NCBI RefSeq assembly: GCF_002926065.1
Contig: NZ_PREZ01000002.1
Location: 186,001-250,000, forward strand
Direction of reading: 5' to 3'
Source of the DNA: Jeotgalibacillus proteolyticus
GTDB lineage: Bacteria; Bacillota; Bacilli; Bacillales; Jeotgalibacillaceae
Length of the DNA stretch: 64,000 nucleotides
A program made the translations under genes and the position numbers. Shown here piece by piece: positions 45,871 to 54,468 of this stretch. Under the pieces are notes generated by a model. That model did no database searches. It was not told where the DNA came from and was given only the letters and a program-made list of their open reading frames with translations. Positions within the stretch are counted from its first letter, which is position 1, and the number at the start of each line of letters is the position of its first letter.

Positions 45871-47206
45871 ATTGTTTCAGCTCCTCTACAAAGGTATCAA
45901 TATCTTCTTTGGTTCGCTGTTCTGTGACCGCGATCAGCATTTGATTTTGTCTGCTCTCAAACTCACGGCCAAGATCATAGCCGCCAATAAAGCCCTTTTG
46001 CAGCAGAGCTTCATTCACTTCTTTAACAGAGCGGTTTAATTTAACAACAAACTCGTTAAACGTAAAGCCTTCCTCAACCATTTCAATACCTGCAGACTTA
46101 AGCTGCTGTTTTGCATAATGTGCTTTTTTAAAGTTCTGGCCGGCAATATCTTGAATCCCTTTTTTGCCCAGTGCAGTCATGGCTACAGATGCCGCAAGTG
46201 CATTCAGCGCCTGATTAGAACAAATATTGGAAGTCGCTTTATCCCGTCTTATATGCTGCTCTCTTGCCTGCAATGTCAGAACATATCCGCGCTGTCCCTC
46301 ATCATCAGTCGTTTCTCCAACAAGTCTGCCAGGTACTTTTCTCATGAGTTTTTTCGTCACAGCAAAATATCCACAGTGAGGACCGCCAAATGCCTGCGGA
46401 ATACCAAAAGGCTGAGCGTCTCCAACCACTATATCCGCACCAAACTGGCCAGGAGGAGTTAAAGCACCTAAGGCCAGCGGATTGGACGAAACGACAAACA
46501 TTGATTTCACACTGTGAGCAAGCTCCTCAATTTCATCCAGGCGCTCAATTTGTCCAAAGAAATTAGGGTATTGCACCATTACAGCCGCAGCTTCATCAGT
46601 TACAAGCGCTTTTAAAGCTTCCATATCAGTAACTCCATTTTTCTGAGGAGCTGTGACAACTTCAATATACTGACCTTTTGCATAGGCTTCAAGCACTGCT
46701 CTTGCTTCAGGGTTTACAGCCTCTGAAACAACCACCTTTTTACGTCTCGTCTGCCCTGCTGAAAGCATAGCTGCTTCAGCAAAAGACGTTCCGCCGTCAT
46801 ACATTGAAGAATTGGCAACGTCCATACCTGTAAGTTCACAGATCATCGTCTGAAATTCAAATATAGCCTGGAGTTCTCCCTGGGATATTTCGGGTTGGTA
46901 TGGTGTATAGGCTGTGTAAAATTCAGAACGGGAAATCACGTGATCAACAATAGTTGGGGAATAATGGTCATAAACTCCGGCACCTAAAAAGGAAATATAT
47001 TGCTTAGTATCAGCATTTTTCCCTGCCATTCGCATTAATTCTCTCGTAAGTGCAGTCTCAGACTTTGCTTCTTTTATTGCAAGCTCTCCCTGAAAACGCA
47101 CTTTTTCCGGGATATCTGAAAATAGCTCATCGATCTGTTTTACGCCGATTGCTTCAAGCATTTCTTTTTTATCCTGCTCGGTCATTGGTAAATAACGGTG
47201 TTTCAT
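45863..47206 (-). CDS. gcvPA: Glycine dehydrogenase (decarboxylating) subunit 1
   Basis: 447 aa, the N-terminal half-homologue of P-protein in the two-gene form usual for Firmicutes. [47 protein letters not shown] and the [16 protein letters not shown] segments are typical. It lacks the PLP lysine, which resides in GcvPB. 25 nt after gcvT. Confidence 0.97.
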   Translation of the reverse strand: MKHRYLPMTEQDKKEMLEAIGVKQIDELFSDIPEKVRFQGELAIKEAKSETALTRELMRMAGKNADTKQYISFLGAGVYDHYSPTIVDHVISRSEFYTAYTPYQPEISQGELQAIFEFQTMICELTGMDVANSSMYDGGTSFAEAAMLSAGQTRRKKVVVSEAVNPEARAVLEAYAKGQYIEVVTAPQKNGVTDMEALKALVTDEAAAVMVQYPNFFGQIERLDEIEELAHSVKSMFVVSSNPLALGALTPPGQFGADIVVGDAQPFGIPQAFGGPHCGYFAVTKKLMRKVPGRLVGETTDDEGQRGYVLTLQAREQHIRRDKATSNICSNQALNALAASVAMTALGKKGIQDIAGQNFKKAHYAKQQLKSAGIEMVEEGFTFNEFVVKLNRSVKEVNEALLQKGFIGGYDLGREFESRQNQMLIAVTEQRTKEDIDTFVEELKQYA

Positions 47207-47231
47207 GATTTCATCCTCCTTCTTTTGCCGT

Positions 47232-48332
47232 TTACTTACGTTTATAAAATGGTGATTTTACAATTTCAGCCTTTACTTTTTTCCCTCTTATTTCAACCTG
47301 GACTTCTTCCCCTATAACGGCATGCTCTTTCCTGATCAAAACATAGCCGACATTTTTCTTTAAAGTAGGCGACTGGGTTCCAGTTGTCACAAAACCGATT
47401 TCTTCTTCTCCTTTAAATACAGGATAGCCATTGCGCGGGATCCCTCTGTCAATCATTTCAATCCCAACAAGCTTCCTTGGAGCGCCATTTTGTTTTTGAT
47501 CTTTTAAAATCTCCTGCCCGATAAAAGCCGTTTCTTTTTGAGGCTTAACTGCAAACCCTATTCCTGCTTCAATGGGCGTAATTTCAGAAGAAAGCTCCTG
47601 TCCGTAAAGAGCAAGCTTTGCTTCAAAGCGCAGCGTATCTCTGGCACCAAGTCCACATGGAACAAGTCCATCTTCTCTACCTGCGTCTAATAGCTCCTTC
47701 CATACCTGTTGTGCATGGTCTGCCTGACAATAAATTTCAAAGCCATCTTCTCCTGTATATCCTGTGCGGGAAACAAGTGCTGATACTTTATTAATTCGAA
47801 CATCATTTAAAAAGTGAAAAAATTTAATTTGAGATAAATCTGTTTCTGTTAGCGATTGGAGAATTTTTTCAGCGCTTGGTCCCTGTATGGCAAGCTGCGC
47901 TATTTTAGGAGAAATATTTGTTACCTGAACATCTTCTATTGCATGGTCAAGCAGCCACGCTACATCCTTATCAATATTAGAAGCATTTATTACAAGCAGG
48001 TAATGGTTCTCCTCCAGGCGGTAAACAAGAAGATCATCTACAGTTCCGCCGTTCTCATAGCACATAGCGGTATAAAGGGCTTCGTTATCTTTCAATTTGG
48101 AAATATCATTTGTCATCATCTTCTGAAGGTAAGCAAGGCTATTCTTTCCTCTCACATCCACTTCGCCCATATGCGAAACATCAAAAAGACCTGCTTTTGT
48201 TCGAACGGCTTGATGCTCCTCTTTAATACTTGAAAATTGAACGGGCAATGCCCAGCCTCCAAAATCAATCGTCTTTCCTCCGTAGTCTCTGTAAAGCTCA
48301 AATAATGGTGTTTTTTTCAATGAAGCAGTCAC
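47232..48332 (-). CDS. gcvT: Glycine cleavage system T protein (aminomethyltransferase)
   Basis: 366 aa from a GTG with AAGGGGAT five nt upstream. THF-binding fold: [50 protein letters not shown] (substrate site) and the C-terminal barrel with [21 protein letters not shown]. It releases ammonia and makes 5,10-methylene-THF from the aminomethyl-GcvH. First gene of gcvT-gcvPA-gcvPB; its leader carries the glycine riboswitch. Confidence 0.97.
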   Translation of the reverse strand: MTASLKKTPLFELYRDYGGKTIDFGGWALPVQFSSIKEEHQAVRTKAGLFDVSHMGEVDVRGKNSLAYLQKMMTNDISKLKDNEALYTAMCYENGGTVDDLLVYRLEENHYLLVINASNIDKDVAWLLDHAIEDVQVTNISPKIAQLAIQGPSAEKILQSLTETDLSQIKFFHFLNDVRINKVSALVSRTGYTGEDGFEIYCQADHAQQVWKELLDAGREDGLVPCGLGARDTLRFEAKLALYGQELSSEITPIEAGIGFAVKPQKETAFIGQEILKDQKQNGAPRKLVGIEMIDRGIPRNGYPVFKGEEEIGFVTTGTQSPTLKKNVGYVLIRKEHAVIGEEVQVEIRGKKVKAEIVKSPFYKRK

Positions 48333-48371
48333 GTGATATCCCCTTCCATTATGTTTGTTGCTCCAGCATAC

Positions 48372-48416
48372 AAAAAAGGACAGAGAGCCCCCTTATAAAA
48401 TGGGATCCCTGTCCTT
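48372..48416 (-). terminator. Expression-platform terminator of the gcv glycine riboswitch
   Basis: Minus strand AAGGACAG ... CTGTCCTTTTTT closes a hairpin with a U6 tract, 40 nt before the gcvT start. Glycine binding would disfavour it. Confidence 0.82.
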
Positions 48417-48585
48417 GCACCTGAAAGTTTACCGTATTGGCTGTCCTCTTTGGTGGTTTCAATTAAGAAACGCTCTCCAGAGTCGCGTCCAGCAAGAGTC
48501 TTTTTGCCTGAGAGATTCACATAAAATGCTTGCTCCTTCGGCGTCCTCTTATAAAAAGGATCTCTCCCCCTGCCTTCATTCGCTC
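48405..48585 (-). promoter_or_regulatory. Tandem glycine riboswitch ahead of gcvT
   Basis: Minus strand aptamer 1: GGGGGAGAGATCC, GACGCCGAAGGAGCAAGC, GAATCTCTCAGGC, GACTCTTGCTGGACG. The linker CTCTGGAGAG leads to aptamer 2: CCACCAAAGAGG, AACTTTCAGGTGCAAGGACAG. These are the conserved cores of the two cooperative glycine aptamers. The 458-nt gene-free stretch 48333-48790 otherwise holds the terminator and an AT-rich promoter region whose hexamers I could not assign. Confidence 0.92.
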
Positions 48586-48790
48586 ATATTTAAACTAGCT
48601 ATTGGGCATACTATGAACAACAAGCAACTTTTGTTAAGTAATGTTCGGATTTTATTTTAATTTATCTTATGAATCCCCTTTATCCTATCATTATTATAGT
48701 TTTTTGGGCAATGTTTTTTTATTCAGAATTTAAAAGATTCGTGTTTTTCAATTTCACCTATAACTTTTACAATCGAAAGGTTTGAGTCAA

Positions 48791-50425
48791 ATGAATCATT
48801 CACTTCATTTTCAGGAACCTGGCTGGGCAAGCTCTTTTCTTTCATGGCTTGAATCCCCAAAGCCCCCTGTTCATCCATCGCTATTATTACACTCTATTCA
48901 GGCAAGAAAAGAAGAGTGCCTATATGATGCCCAATCCTTAAGCTGTCTGCATGAGCTTGAGCACTTAACGCCGCATCCACACCAGCTTGATGCTGCAAAA
49001 AAAGTTATTTTTGAAATGGGCGGCCGGGCACTGCTTGCTGATGAGGTAGGACTCGGGAAAACAATTGAGGCTGGACTTATTTTAAAAGAGTATATTACAA
49101 GGGGCCATGTAAAATCTGTGTTAATCCTTGTTCCAGCATCGCTTGGCGGTCAGTGGCAAAGTGAGCTGGGCCATCACTTCGGGTTGAGCAGTATTGTCCA
49201 TAAAGGAAAAAAAGAATGGCGGGAAGCGCCGATTACGATTGCTACCATTGATTTACTAAAACGTCCGCCTCTTAGAGAGCAAATCGAAAAAAATCATTAT
49301 GACATGGTAATTGTCGACGAAGCTCATAAGCTGACAAATCCAAAAACATTAAATTATCAATTTATCCAATCATTATCTAAAAGCTACTGCTTATTTTTAA
49401 CTGCTACCCCAATTCAAAACAAGTCTGAGGATTTGTACTTTTTGTCAACTCTACTTCGTCCTGGACTATTAGGCTCCCTTGCTGAATTTAGAGAGGCATC
49501 AAAGGATGACACTAAAAAAGAAGCGATAAAAAACAAGCTGAATGAATTTATGATCCGCACCAGACGCAAGGAAACAACTATTGAGTGGACTAAAAGAGAG
49601 ATTCACGTGGAGTGGATTGATCAACTGCCATATGAAAAAGATCTTTATCACGCTGTGGAAAATTTTTATCACGAGCAGAAGGAAATCAATATGCATGCTT
49701 TTTCCCATATTACATTACTAAAGCAAAGCTGCAGCTCTATTATTGCTCTGCTTAAGGCACTGAACAGAGACGCAAACAAAGAAATAAGCAGCAGACTTGG
49801 TGTTAACCTGGACGTGAACCCGGATCAATTAATTACAGCAAAGGCAGAAAGAATTTTGTCTTTTATTAAAAACACCGACGAAAAAGTCATTGTGTTTACT
49901 CAGTATCGGGCGACCCAGCTATACTTAAGCTGGTTTTTAAAACAGAACAATATTTCTTCTGTGCCGTTTCGAGGCGGCTTTAAAAAAGGAAAGAAACAGT
50001 GGATGACTGATTTATTCAGAGATAAAGCACAGGTCTTAATTGCTACAGAAGCAGGCTCGGAAGGATTAAATCTTCAATTTTGCCGTTATATGATTCATGC
50101 TGACATTCCATGGAATCCGATGAAGCTTGAGCAGCGAATTGGCAGGATCCACAGAATTGGCCAAAATGATGACGTAAAAATATTTTACCTTTTAAATCGC
50201 AATACCATTGAAGAGCGGATTTGGCATGTGCTTCAAGAAAAGGTCTCACTTTTTAAATATATTATCGGTGAGCATGATGATCTTCTTTCTTCCACCACTG
50301 CTAAAGAATTGAATAAGTATTTAGAGGATGCATTTTTGCATTCCCGATCAGAACAAGAAATGCGTTTGAAATTAAATCAGCTTGAGCATTTTTACGAACT
50401 GTCTTCATTAGAGGAGGAAGCATAA
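48791..50425 (+). CDS. yqhH: SNF2-family DEAH helicase YqhH
   Basis: 544 aa from the ATG at 48791 (GAAAGG 10 nt upstream); the TTG three codons earlier abuts the ribosome-binding site. SNF2 ATPase motifs in order: HQLDAAKKVIFEMGGRALLADEV, Walker A DEVGLGKTIEAG, LVPASLGGQW, DEAH in VDEAHKL, LTATPIQN, VFTQYRATQLYL, EAGSEGLNLQF and QRIGRIHRIGQ. Cytoplasmic DNA or RNA translocase of unknown target. It overlaps yqhG by one base and is conserved beside gcvT in Bacillus. Confidence 0.95.
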   Translation: MNHSLHFQEPGWASSFLSWLESPKPPVHPSLLLHSIQARKEECLYDAQSLSCLHELEHLTPHPHQLDAAKKVIFEMGGRALLADEVGLGKTIEAGLILKEYITRGHVKSVLILVPASLGGQWQSELGHHFGLSSIVHKGKKEWREAPITIATIDLLKRPPLREQIEKNHYDMVIVDEAHKLTNPKTLNYQFIQSLSKSYCLFLTATPIQNKSEDLYFLSTLLRPGLLGSLAEFREASKDDTKKEAIKNKLNEFMIRTRRKETTIEWTKREIHVEWIDQLPYEKDLYHAVENFYHEQKEINMHAFSHITLLKQSCSSIIALLKALNRDANKEISSRLGVNLDVNPDQLITAKAERILSFIKNTDEKVIVFTQYRATQLYLSWFLKQNNISSVPFRGGFKKGKKQWMTDLFRDKAQVLIATEAGSEGLNLQFCRYMIHADIPWNPMKLEQRIGRIHRIGQNDDVKIFYLLNRNTIEERIWHVLQEKVSLFKYIIGEHDDLLSSTTAKELNKYLEDAFLHSRSEQEMRLKLNQLEHFYELSSLEEEA

Positions 50426-51186
50426 TGGGAAAAGCCGTTCATTGGGATCTTGTACATGACTACCTCACTTATAAGGGAGTGGAGATTACAAAAGGAGCCT
50501 CTCAATCGATCGTACATCTAACTGAAGAGCTTGATCGAAAGTTTATGAACCGCCCTTTTTACTGGCATTACCGGGATGCAACCAACCAGACCGGAGAGCC
50601 AATGACGATCACACTCGTAAAAGATCAGACCGACCCCCTTCCCGCTCATGCAGTGGTGGCTACATCCCTTCATCCAACCTTTAAGCAGCTGATTGATGCA
50701 GCTCATAAGGAAACTAGATGGTTTAAAGCCTACGAAACGGCCGGTCTGGCTTCCTCCCATTACGCACCTCTTTATCCATGGATGGTTATCCAGGGGGTGT
50801 TGGCTATAGATCCTCCTGGCGGCCCGTCTTATTGGCGTGAGGCTGCTTTGTCACTTACAACAGGCAGAATAAAAACAGGTGAAAATTTGTTTGATTATCA
50901 TTCACTGAAAGGCAGTCTTCCTGACCGGCATGTGACGATAACGCCTGTTATTCAATATGAGAGAGCTATACAGAAGACCTTAAGTGAAATAGATGCACTT
51001 GGAAAAGAACTCTTCAAAAATGAACTGTCCCAAATGAGCGGGAGAAAAGAAAAACTGAATACACTTATCCAAAGCCTTAGTGAAAAGGCTGATAAAAGAG
51101 AGCACGATCAATTAAGCGGTTTATATGAAGAAAAAATCAGATTGGATTATCCCGTTGGAGGCATTATTTATTCAACGGAAAGCTAA
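50425..51186 (+). CDS. yqhG: YqhG family protein
   Basis: 253 aa, soluble, no recognised catalytic motif. FMNRPFYWHYRDATNQTGEPM and YPWMVIQGVLAIDPPGGPSYWREAALSL suggest a compact domain, and the C-terminal third is helical and charged (about 175-235). It is always coupled to yqhH in this group (TAATG overlap), so it probably works with the helicase; the function itself is unknown. Its stop overlaps the convergent aroK stop by 4 nt. Confidence 0.9.
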   Translation: MGKAVHWDLVHDYLTYKGVEITKGASQSIVHLTEELDRKFMNRPFYWHYRDATNQTGEPMTITLVKDQTDPLPAHAVVATSLHPTFKQLIDAAHKETRWFKAYETAGLASSHYAPLYPWMVIQGVLAIDPPGGPSYWREAALSLTTGRIKTGENLFDYHSLKGSLPDRHVTITPVIQYERAIQKTLSEIDALGKELFKNELSQMSGRKEKLNTLIQSLSEKADKREHDQLSGLYEEKIRLDYPVGGIIYSTES

Positions 51187-51689
51187 TCTTTTTGAAGCCG
51201 CTCTATTATAAGGTCGACTGACTCTTCTACTCTACAATCTGTTGGCACAATTAAATCTGCTGCCGACGAATAAACATCATGCCTTTTGCTATAGAGCTCC
51301 TTTAGCGAAGCTTCAGACTTAGTCATTGCCAGCGGACGGTTGCTATCCTGAAAAATGCGTTCATAAAGAATAGAGAAGGGAGCCTGTAAATAAACGATGG
51401 TTCCGTTTTGCTTCATCCATTCGAGTGTTTCAGAAAAGTAGAGAATTCCACCGCCTGTTGCGATGATGCTGCCGCCGGAAATTTTTTTCAGGTAGGCAGC
51501 TTCCTTTTCTCTGAAAAAAGCTTCCCCATGTTCGGAAAAAATATCTGATATGCTCTTATTTTCTTTTTGCACAATAAGAGCATCCACATCGATAAAATCT
51601 TTACGCAGTCTATCTGCCAACAAGCGCCCGATCGTAGATTTTCCGGCGCCCATAAAACCAATTAAAAAAACATGCCCATTTTCCTTCAA
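51183..51689 (-). CDS. aroK: Shikimate kinase
   Basis: 168 aa P-loop kinase. Walker A GFMGAGKSTIGRLLA (11-25), shikimate-binding DVDALI, REKEAAYL, IATGGGIL and the lid RPLAMTKSEA. It phosphorylates shikimate at the 3-hydroxyl in aromatic amino acid synthesis. It stands where the sinIR/tapA-tasA region lies in B. subtilis. It may be the last gene of the comG transcript or have its own promoter in the 70-nt gap. Confidence 0.95.
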   Translation of the reverse strand: MKENGHVFLIGFMGAGKSTIGRLLADRLRKDFIDVDALIVQKENKSISDIFSEHGEAFFREKEAAYLKKISGGSIIATGGGILYFSETLEWMKQNGTIVYLQAPFSILYERIFQDSNRPLAMTKSEASLKELYSKRHDVYSSAADLIVPTDCRVEESVDLIIERLQKD

Positions 51690-51759
51690 CTTGAACCTTC
51701 TCCTTTGTTAAAGCATTGAAATTTTATCTGTATCTCATCACTCTTACGTTCGAACCCTC

Positions 51760-51999
51760 TTATGGCGTATTGCTATGTTCATTTGATGATAGCGCGTTTA
51801 TCGCCTCAAATTCAACCATAGCTTCCTTTTCGTAATAAGATTTTATTTTCTCATAGTGATGAATATGGTTCTGGCTTGCAGAGGTCAGCGTGAGCGCCAT
51901 AAATAGAAGCACTGAAAATACCAATATAACAGGAAGCATTATACTGCCCTGCTGAGAAGCCAGAAGAAGCCGTAAATTGACCGATTCTTTTTTTTCCAT
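51760..51999 (-). CDS. comGG: Competence pseudopilin-like ComGG, short
   Basis: 79 aa. Hydrophobic N-terminal segment (about 19-40, GSIMLPVILVFSVLLFMALTL) after a Lys/Gln-rich leader; no FTLxE motif, as in other ComGG proteins. B. subtilis ComGG has about 124 aa, so this one is short at the C-terminus. Its first 149 nt overlap the 3' end of comGF in another frame, and its start contains an eight-A run. Assignment rests on the comG order. Confidence 0.75.
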   Translation of the reverse strand: MEKKESVNLRLLLASQQGSIMLPVILVFSVLLFMALTLTSASQNHIHHYEKIKSYYEKEAMVEFEAINALSSNEHSNTP

Positions 52000-52372
52000 T
52001 TAAAAATTCCACCTCCAGCAAAATAATCTGATCGCTGATTGTAAAATGGGCGGTTTTCAAGGAGGTTAAATAAATTTCATGCCCAGCCCCGTTCACCTGG
52101 CGTCTAAGCAGACTTCCATATAAGGAAAATACAATGAGGTTTCCTTCCGGACTGGTCAATGTCAGTCTTTGCGGCTCGACACGAAGTGTTTGGTGCAATT
52201 TAACCTCATTACGAAATTGAATTGAAAATAAATCCCACTCTTCGTGAATTGAGTACTCCAAATTCTCATTCATTTTAAAAAGGGAGGTAAATATTAGCGG
52301 CATTAACGCTGCTATAATTGTTAAAGCTGCTAAACAAATCATTACTTCGATTAAAGTAAAGCCATTACTCAT
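51851..52372 (-). CDS. comGF: Competence minor pseudopilin ComGF, with 3' extension into comGG
   Basis: 173 aa from the ATG at 52372 (MSNGFTLIEVMICLAAL); the open frame extends 14 codons more but lacks support. Class III signal peptide and N-terminal helix, then the ComGF domain to about residue 124 (FLNGKKRIGQ). The last ~50 codons run out of frame inside comGG and look non-homologous (ending CKPEPYSSL). ComGF is normally about 125-150 aa. It assists the transformation pseudopilus. Confidence 0.82.
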   Translation of the reverse strand: MSNGFTLIEVMICLAALTIIAALMPLIFTSLFKMNENLEYSIHEEWDLFSIQFRNEVKLHQTLRVEPQRLTLTSPEGNLIVFSLYGSLLRRQVNGAGHEIYLTSLKTAHFTISDQIILLEVEFLNGKKRIGQFTASSGFSAGQYNASCYIGIFSASIYGAHADLCKPEPYSSL

Positions 52373-52682
52373 TTTGCAAACAGGTTTGTGCAATGGCTGA
52401 GGGACGAATTTCATAGCTTACACAGATCCTTTCCCCTTTTTCCCAGCTGATTTGATAAGTGGTTCCTTCTTTAACGATCTTCTGCTGGACTTGTCCAGTC
52501 ACTTTTATACGCTGAAGCTGCTCATATAATACCACCCAGGAGGCCGCTCTTTTGTTTGCTTCCTCGACTTTGAGTGTCATAGTGGCTGCTGCAGGAATGA
52601 TTATGCTGCATAAAAACAAGATACACGCTAAAGCTGCTATTGCTTCAAATGCAGCAAACCCTCCTTTACTCTTCAACAACAT
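52365..52682 (-). CDS. comGE: Competence minor pseudopilin ComGE
   Basis: 105 aa from the ATG at 52682 (AAGGGGCGG upstream). Pilin-like N-terminal hydrophobic helix GGFAAFEAIAALACILFLC, with Glu at position 5 of the processed helix, then a short variable domain with two Cys (ERICVSYEI, AQTCLQNE) that may form a disulfide. Minor pseudopilin of the DNA uptake machine. Overlaps comGD and comGF slightly, as is usual in this operon. Confidence 0.85.
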   Translation of the reverse strand: MLLKSKGGFAAFEAIAALACILFLCSIIIPAAATMTLKVEEANKRAASWVVLYEQLQRIKVTGQVQQKIVKEGTTYQISWEKGERICVSYEIRPSAIAQTCLQNE

Positions 52683-53115
52683 AAAACCGCCCCTTGCCAA
52701 GATAATAATGAATTGCAAAGCTGGCATTTTTTATTTTAAACCGCATAACTCCAAAGGTATTAGTGCTGCCTGAGGGTAGAAACCAAAATGAGGTTAATGT
52801 GCTCGATTCAAGCATTTCGACTGTTTGGGGAAAATCTCTTTTGACAAGGAGCTTTTCACCTGATCCGCTGCCGGTGAAAATATAATAGTTCCCAGAACGG
52901 GGATAAAAGTGGAGTCTTACGGGTTCTTTGCCTGTAATCGCAACAAGCTGGGCATTATAGAGGTCTTTTACAATCTGATTTTTGAATCTGATCTCCTCTT
53001 CAAGCTCATACGTACGAAATACGAATGCAGTTGAAATTGACAGGATAATACTAACCATTAAAAGAACCACCATTAATTCTATCAGGGTAAATCCTTTTGT
53101 ATTAAGAAGATTCAA
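52666..53115 (-). CDS. comGD: Competence minor pseudopilin ComGD
   Basis: 149 aa from a TTG at 53115, 9 nt after GGGGAAG; the open frame extends to 53181 through comGC without support. KGFTLIELMVVLLMVSIIL is a clean type IV pilin signal with Glu5. The globular part contains RLHFYPRSGNYYIF and SGSTNTFGVMRFKI. It starts within the end of comGC (14-nt overlap). Confidence 0.88.
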   Translation of the reverse strand: MNLLNTKGFTLIELMVVLLMVSIILSISTAFVFRTYELEEEIRFKNQIVKDLYNAQLVAITGKEPVRLHFYPRSGNYYIFTGSGSGEKLLVKRDFPQTVEMLESSTLTSFWFLPSGSTNTFGVMRFKIKNASFAIHYYLGKGRFYVVEE

Positions 53116-53437
53116 CGATTCTAACTTCCCCATTCTGTTGAATTGAAAGCGTTCTGCCATCAGGACAGGTGTTTTCGTCATCTCTTAGGTATCCTTTATT
53201 TTGTAATTCTTCAATTGAAGAAGGGAGCTGATTATGTGTCATTCGATACGATTCCACCTGGGCCTGTACCATCTGCTGAAATGCCTGGCAGCCCTTGCTG
53301 TTGATGGAACTGCTTTGCGAAGAAATATTTGGCAGGCTTATAACCAGCAGGATAGAAATTACGAGTAAAACGATGATCATTTCGATTAGGGTAAACGCAC
53401 GGTTATTTTTTAAATATTTCACAATTATTTTTTTCAT
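53102..53437 (-). CDS. comGC: Major competence pseudopilin ComGC
   Basis: 111 aa from the second ATG (53437), 7 nt after AGGAGG. Leader of 14 residues, then RAFTLIEMIIVLLVISILL: ComC would cleave before Phe, and the residue at -1 is Ala instead of the common Gly. The C-terminal domain has KGCQAFQQMVQAQVESYRM and ENTCPDGR, the two Cys that form the intramolecular disulfide in ComGC. Major subunit of the transformation pseudopilus. Confidence 0.94.
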   Translation of the reverse strand: MKKIIVKYLKNNRAFTLIEMIIVLLVISILLVISLPNISSQSSSINSKGCQAFQQMVQAQVESYRMTHNQLPSSIEELQNKGYLRDDENTCPDGRTLSIQQNGEVRIVESS

Positions 53438-53448
53438 TTTCATTCCTC

Positions 53449-54468
53449 CTAGATCGTTTGCATAATTTGAAAAATTGGCAGCAGGATAATTAAATAGGCT
53501 CCTATGATCGCCAGTCCAAGCATGAAAAATAAGGACGGCTGGATAAAAGCAAACAGCTTTTCTGTTCTTTCTTCCAGGGAGCTAAGACAATAACGGCTGT
53601 AAAAGCTCCACTCCTCTTCCAATTGTCCATTTTCTTCACCATGCTCAGTGATCCGTTTAAGCTCATCTGTTAAGTAAGGAAGCTGCAGCAGGGTCTGATG
53701 AACTGTCTGCCCCCTTTTTAATTCATCAGAAATAAACTGGCCCATATGACAAAGAAGCTTTCGATAAGGCTGCTGTGAAAAAATTCGCAGCATTTCCTGA
53801 AAGGACATGCCTCCTTTTAATAAATGGGAAGCCTCTCTTGAGAATACATAGCTTGTATAGTGCCTGGCATAGTAGCCCAGTAATGGCACGGACGCAAGCA
53901 ATGACCATTGATCATGCGCATCTTTGTTCTTAAAGTAATAAATAAACGTGAGAAAAAAGCATAATAAAACTGTTCCAATTGAAAGGAAGATAAAGGGAAG
54001 CTGATTGAACAACGTGGAGATGATAGACACGAGGCCATCTGAATCCTGGCCCATTGAAGAATAAAGAACGGTAAAGCGCGGAAGGAGATACATATTCAGA
54101 ACTGACAGTACGACAATAAAAAGCACGAACAAAAACAGCGGATAGTGAAGCAGCTTTGACAGCCGTTTAATTTCCCTTCTCTGGTGGGTCATTAATTCCG
54201 CTGTATCCTTTAGCGTTTCTTCTACATTTCCATACCTTTCTGCGAAAAAAATATGGAGGCACACAAAGTCCGGGAACCCTAATTTACTCAGAGTATCACT
54301 CAGGTTTTTTCCATTTAAAAAATCATTGACCACCTCCTGATGAACAGCGGTTAAATTCAGCTCCAGATTAATCAGCAAAAATTCAATTGCGCGATCCAAC
54401 GGATAACCGTTTGATTTAAGCTCTCCCAGGCGCTTCAGAAACGAGTCCTGATGTTTTCGCGGTATCAT
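53449..54468 (-). CDS. comGB: Competence assembly membrane protein ComGB
   Basis: 339 aa from the ATG at 54468, preceded by AGGAAACAG; an ATG 15 codons earlier is possible but overlaps comGA further. GspF/PilC-type platform protein with two T2SSF repeats (about 10-125 and 215-325) and three membrane segments (about 105-130, 160-185, 310-335). HMGQFISDELKRGQTVHQTLLQ and EHGEENGQLEEE are typical. It is the inner-membrane platform for the pseudopilus. Confidence 0.92.
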   Translation of the reverse strand: MIPRKHQDSFLKRLGELKSNGYPLDRAIEFLLINLELNLTAVHQEVVNDFLNGKNLSDTLSKLGFPDFVCLHIFFAERYGNVEETLKDTAELMTHQRREIKRLSKLLHYPLFLFVLFIVVLSVLNMYLLPRFTVLYSSMGQDSDGLVSIISTLFNQLPFIFLSIGTVLLCFFLTFIYYFKNKDAHDQWSLLASVPLLGYYARHYTSYVFSREASHLLKGGMSFQEMLRIFSQQPYRKLLCHMGQFISDELKRGQTVHQTLLQLPYLTDELKRITEHGEENGQLEEEWSFYSRYCLSSLEERTEKLFAFIQPSLFFMLGLAIIGAYLIILLPIFQIMQTI

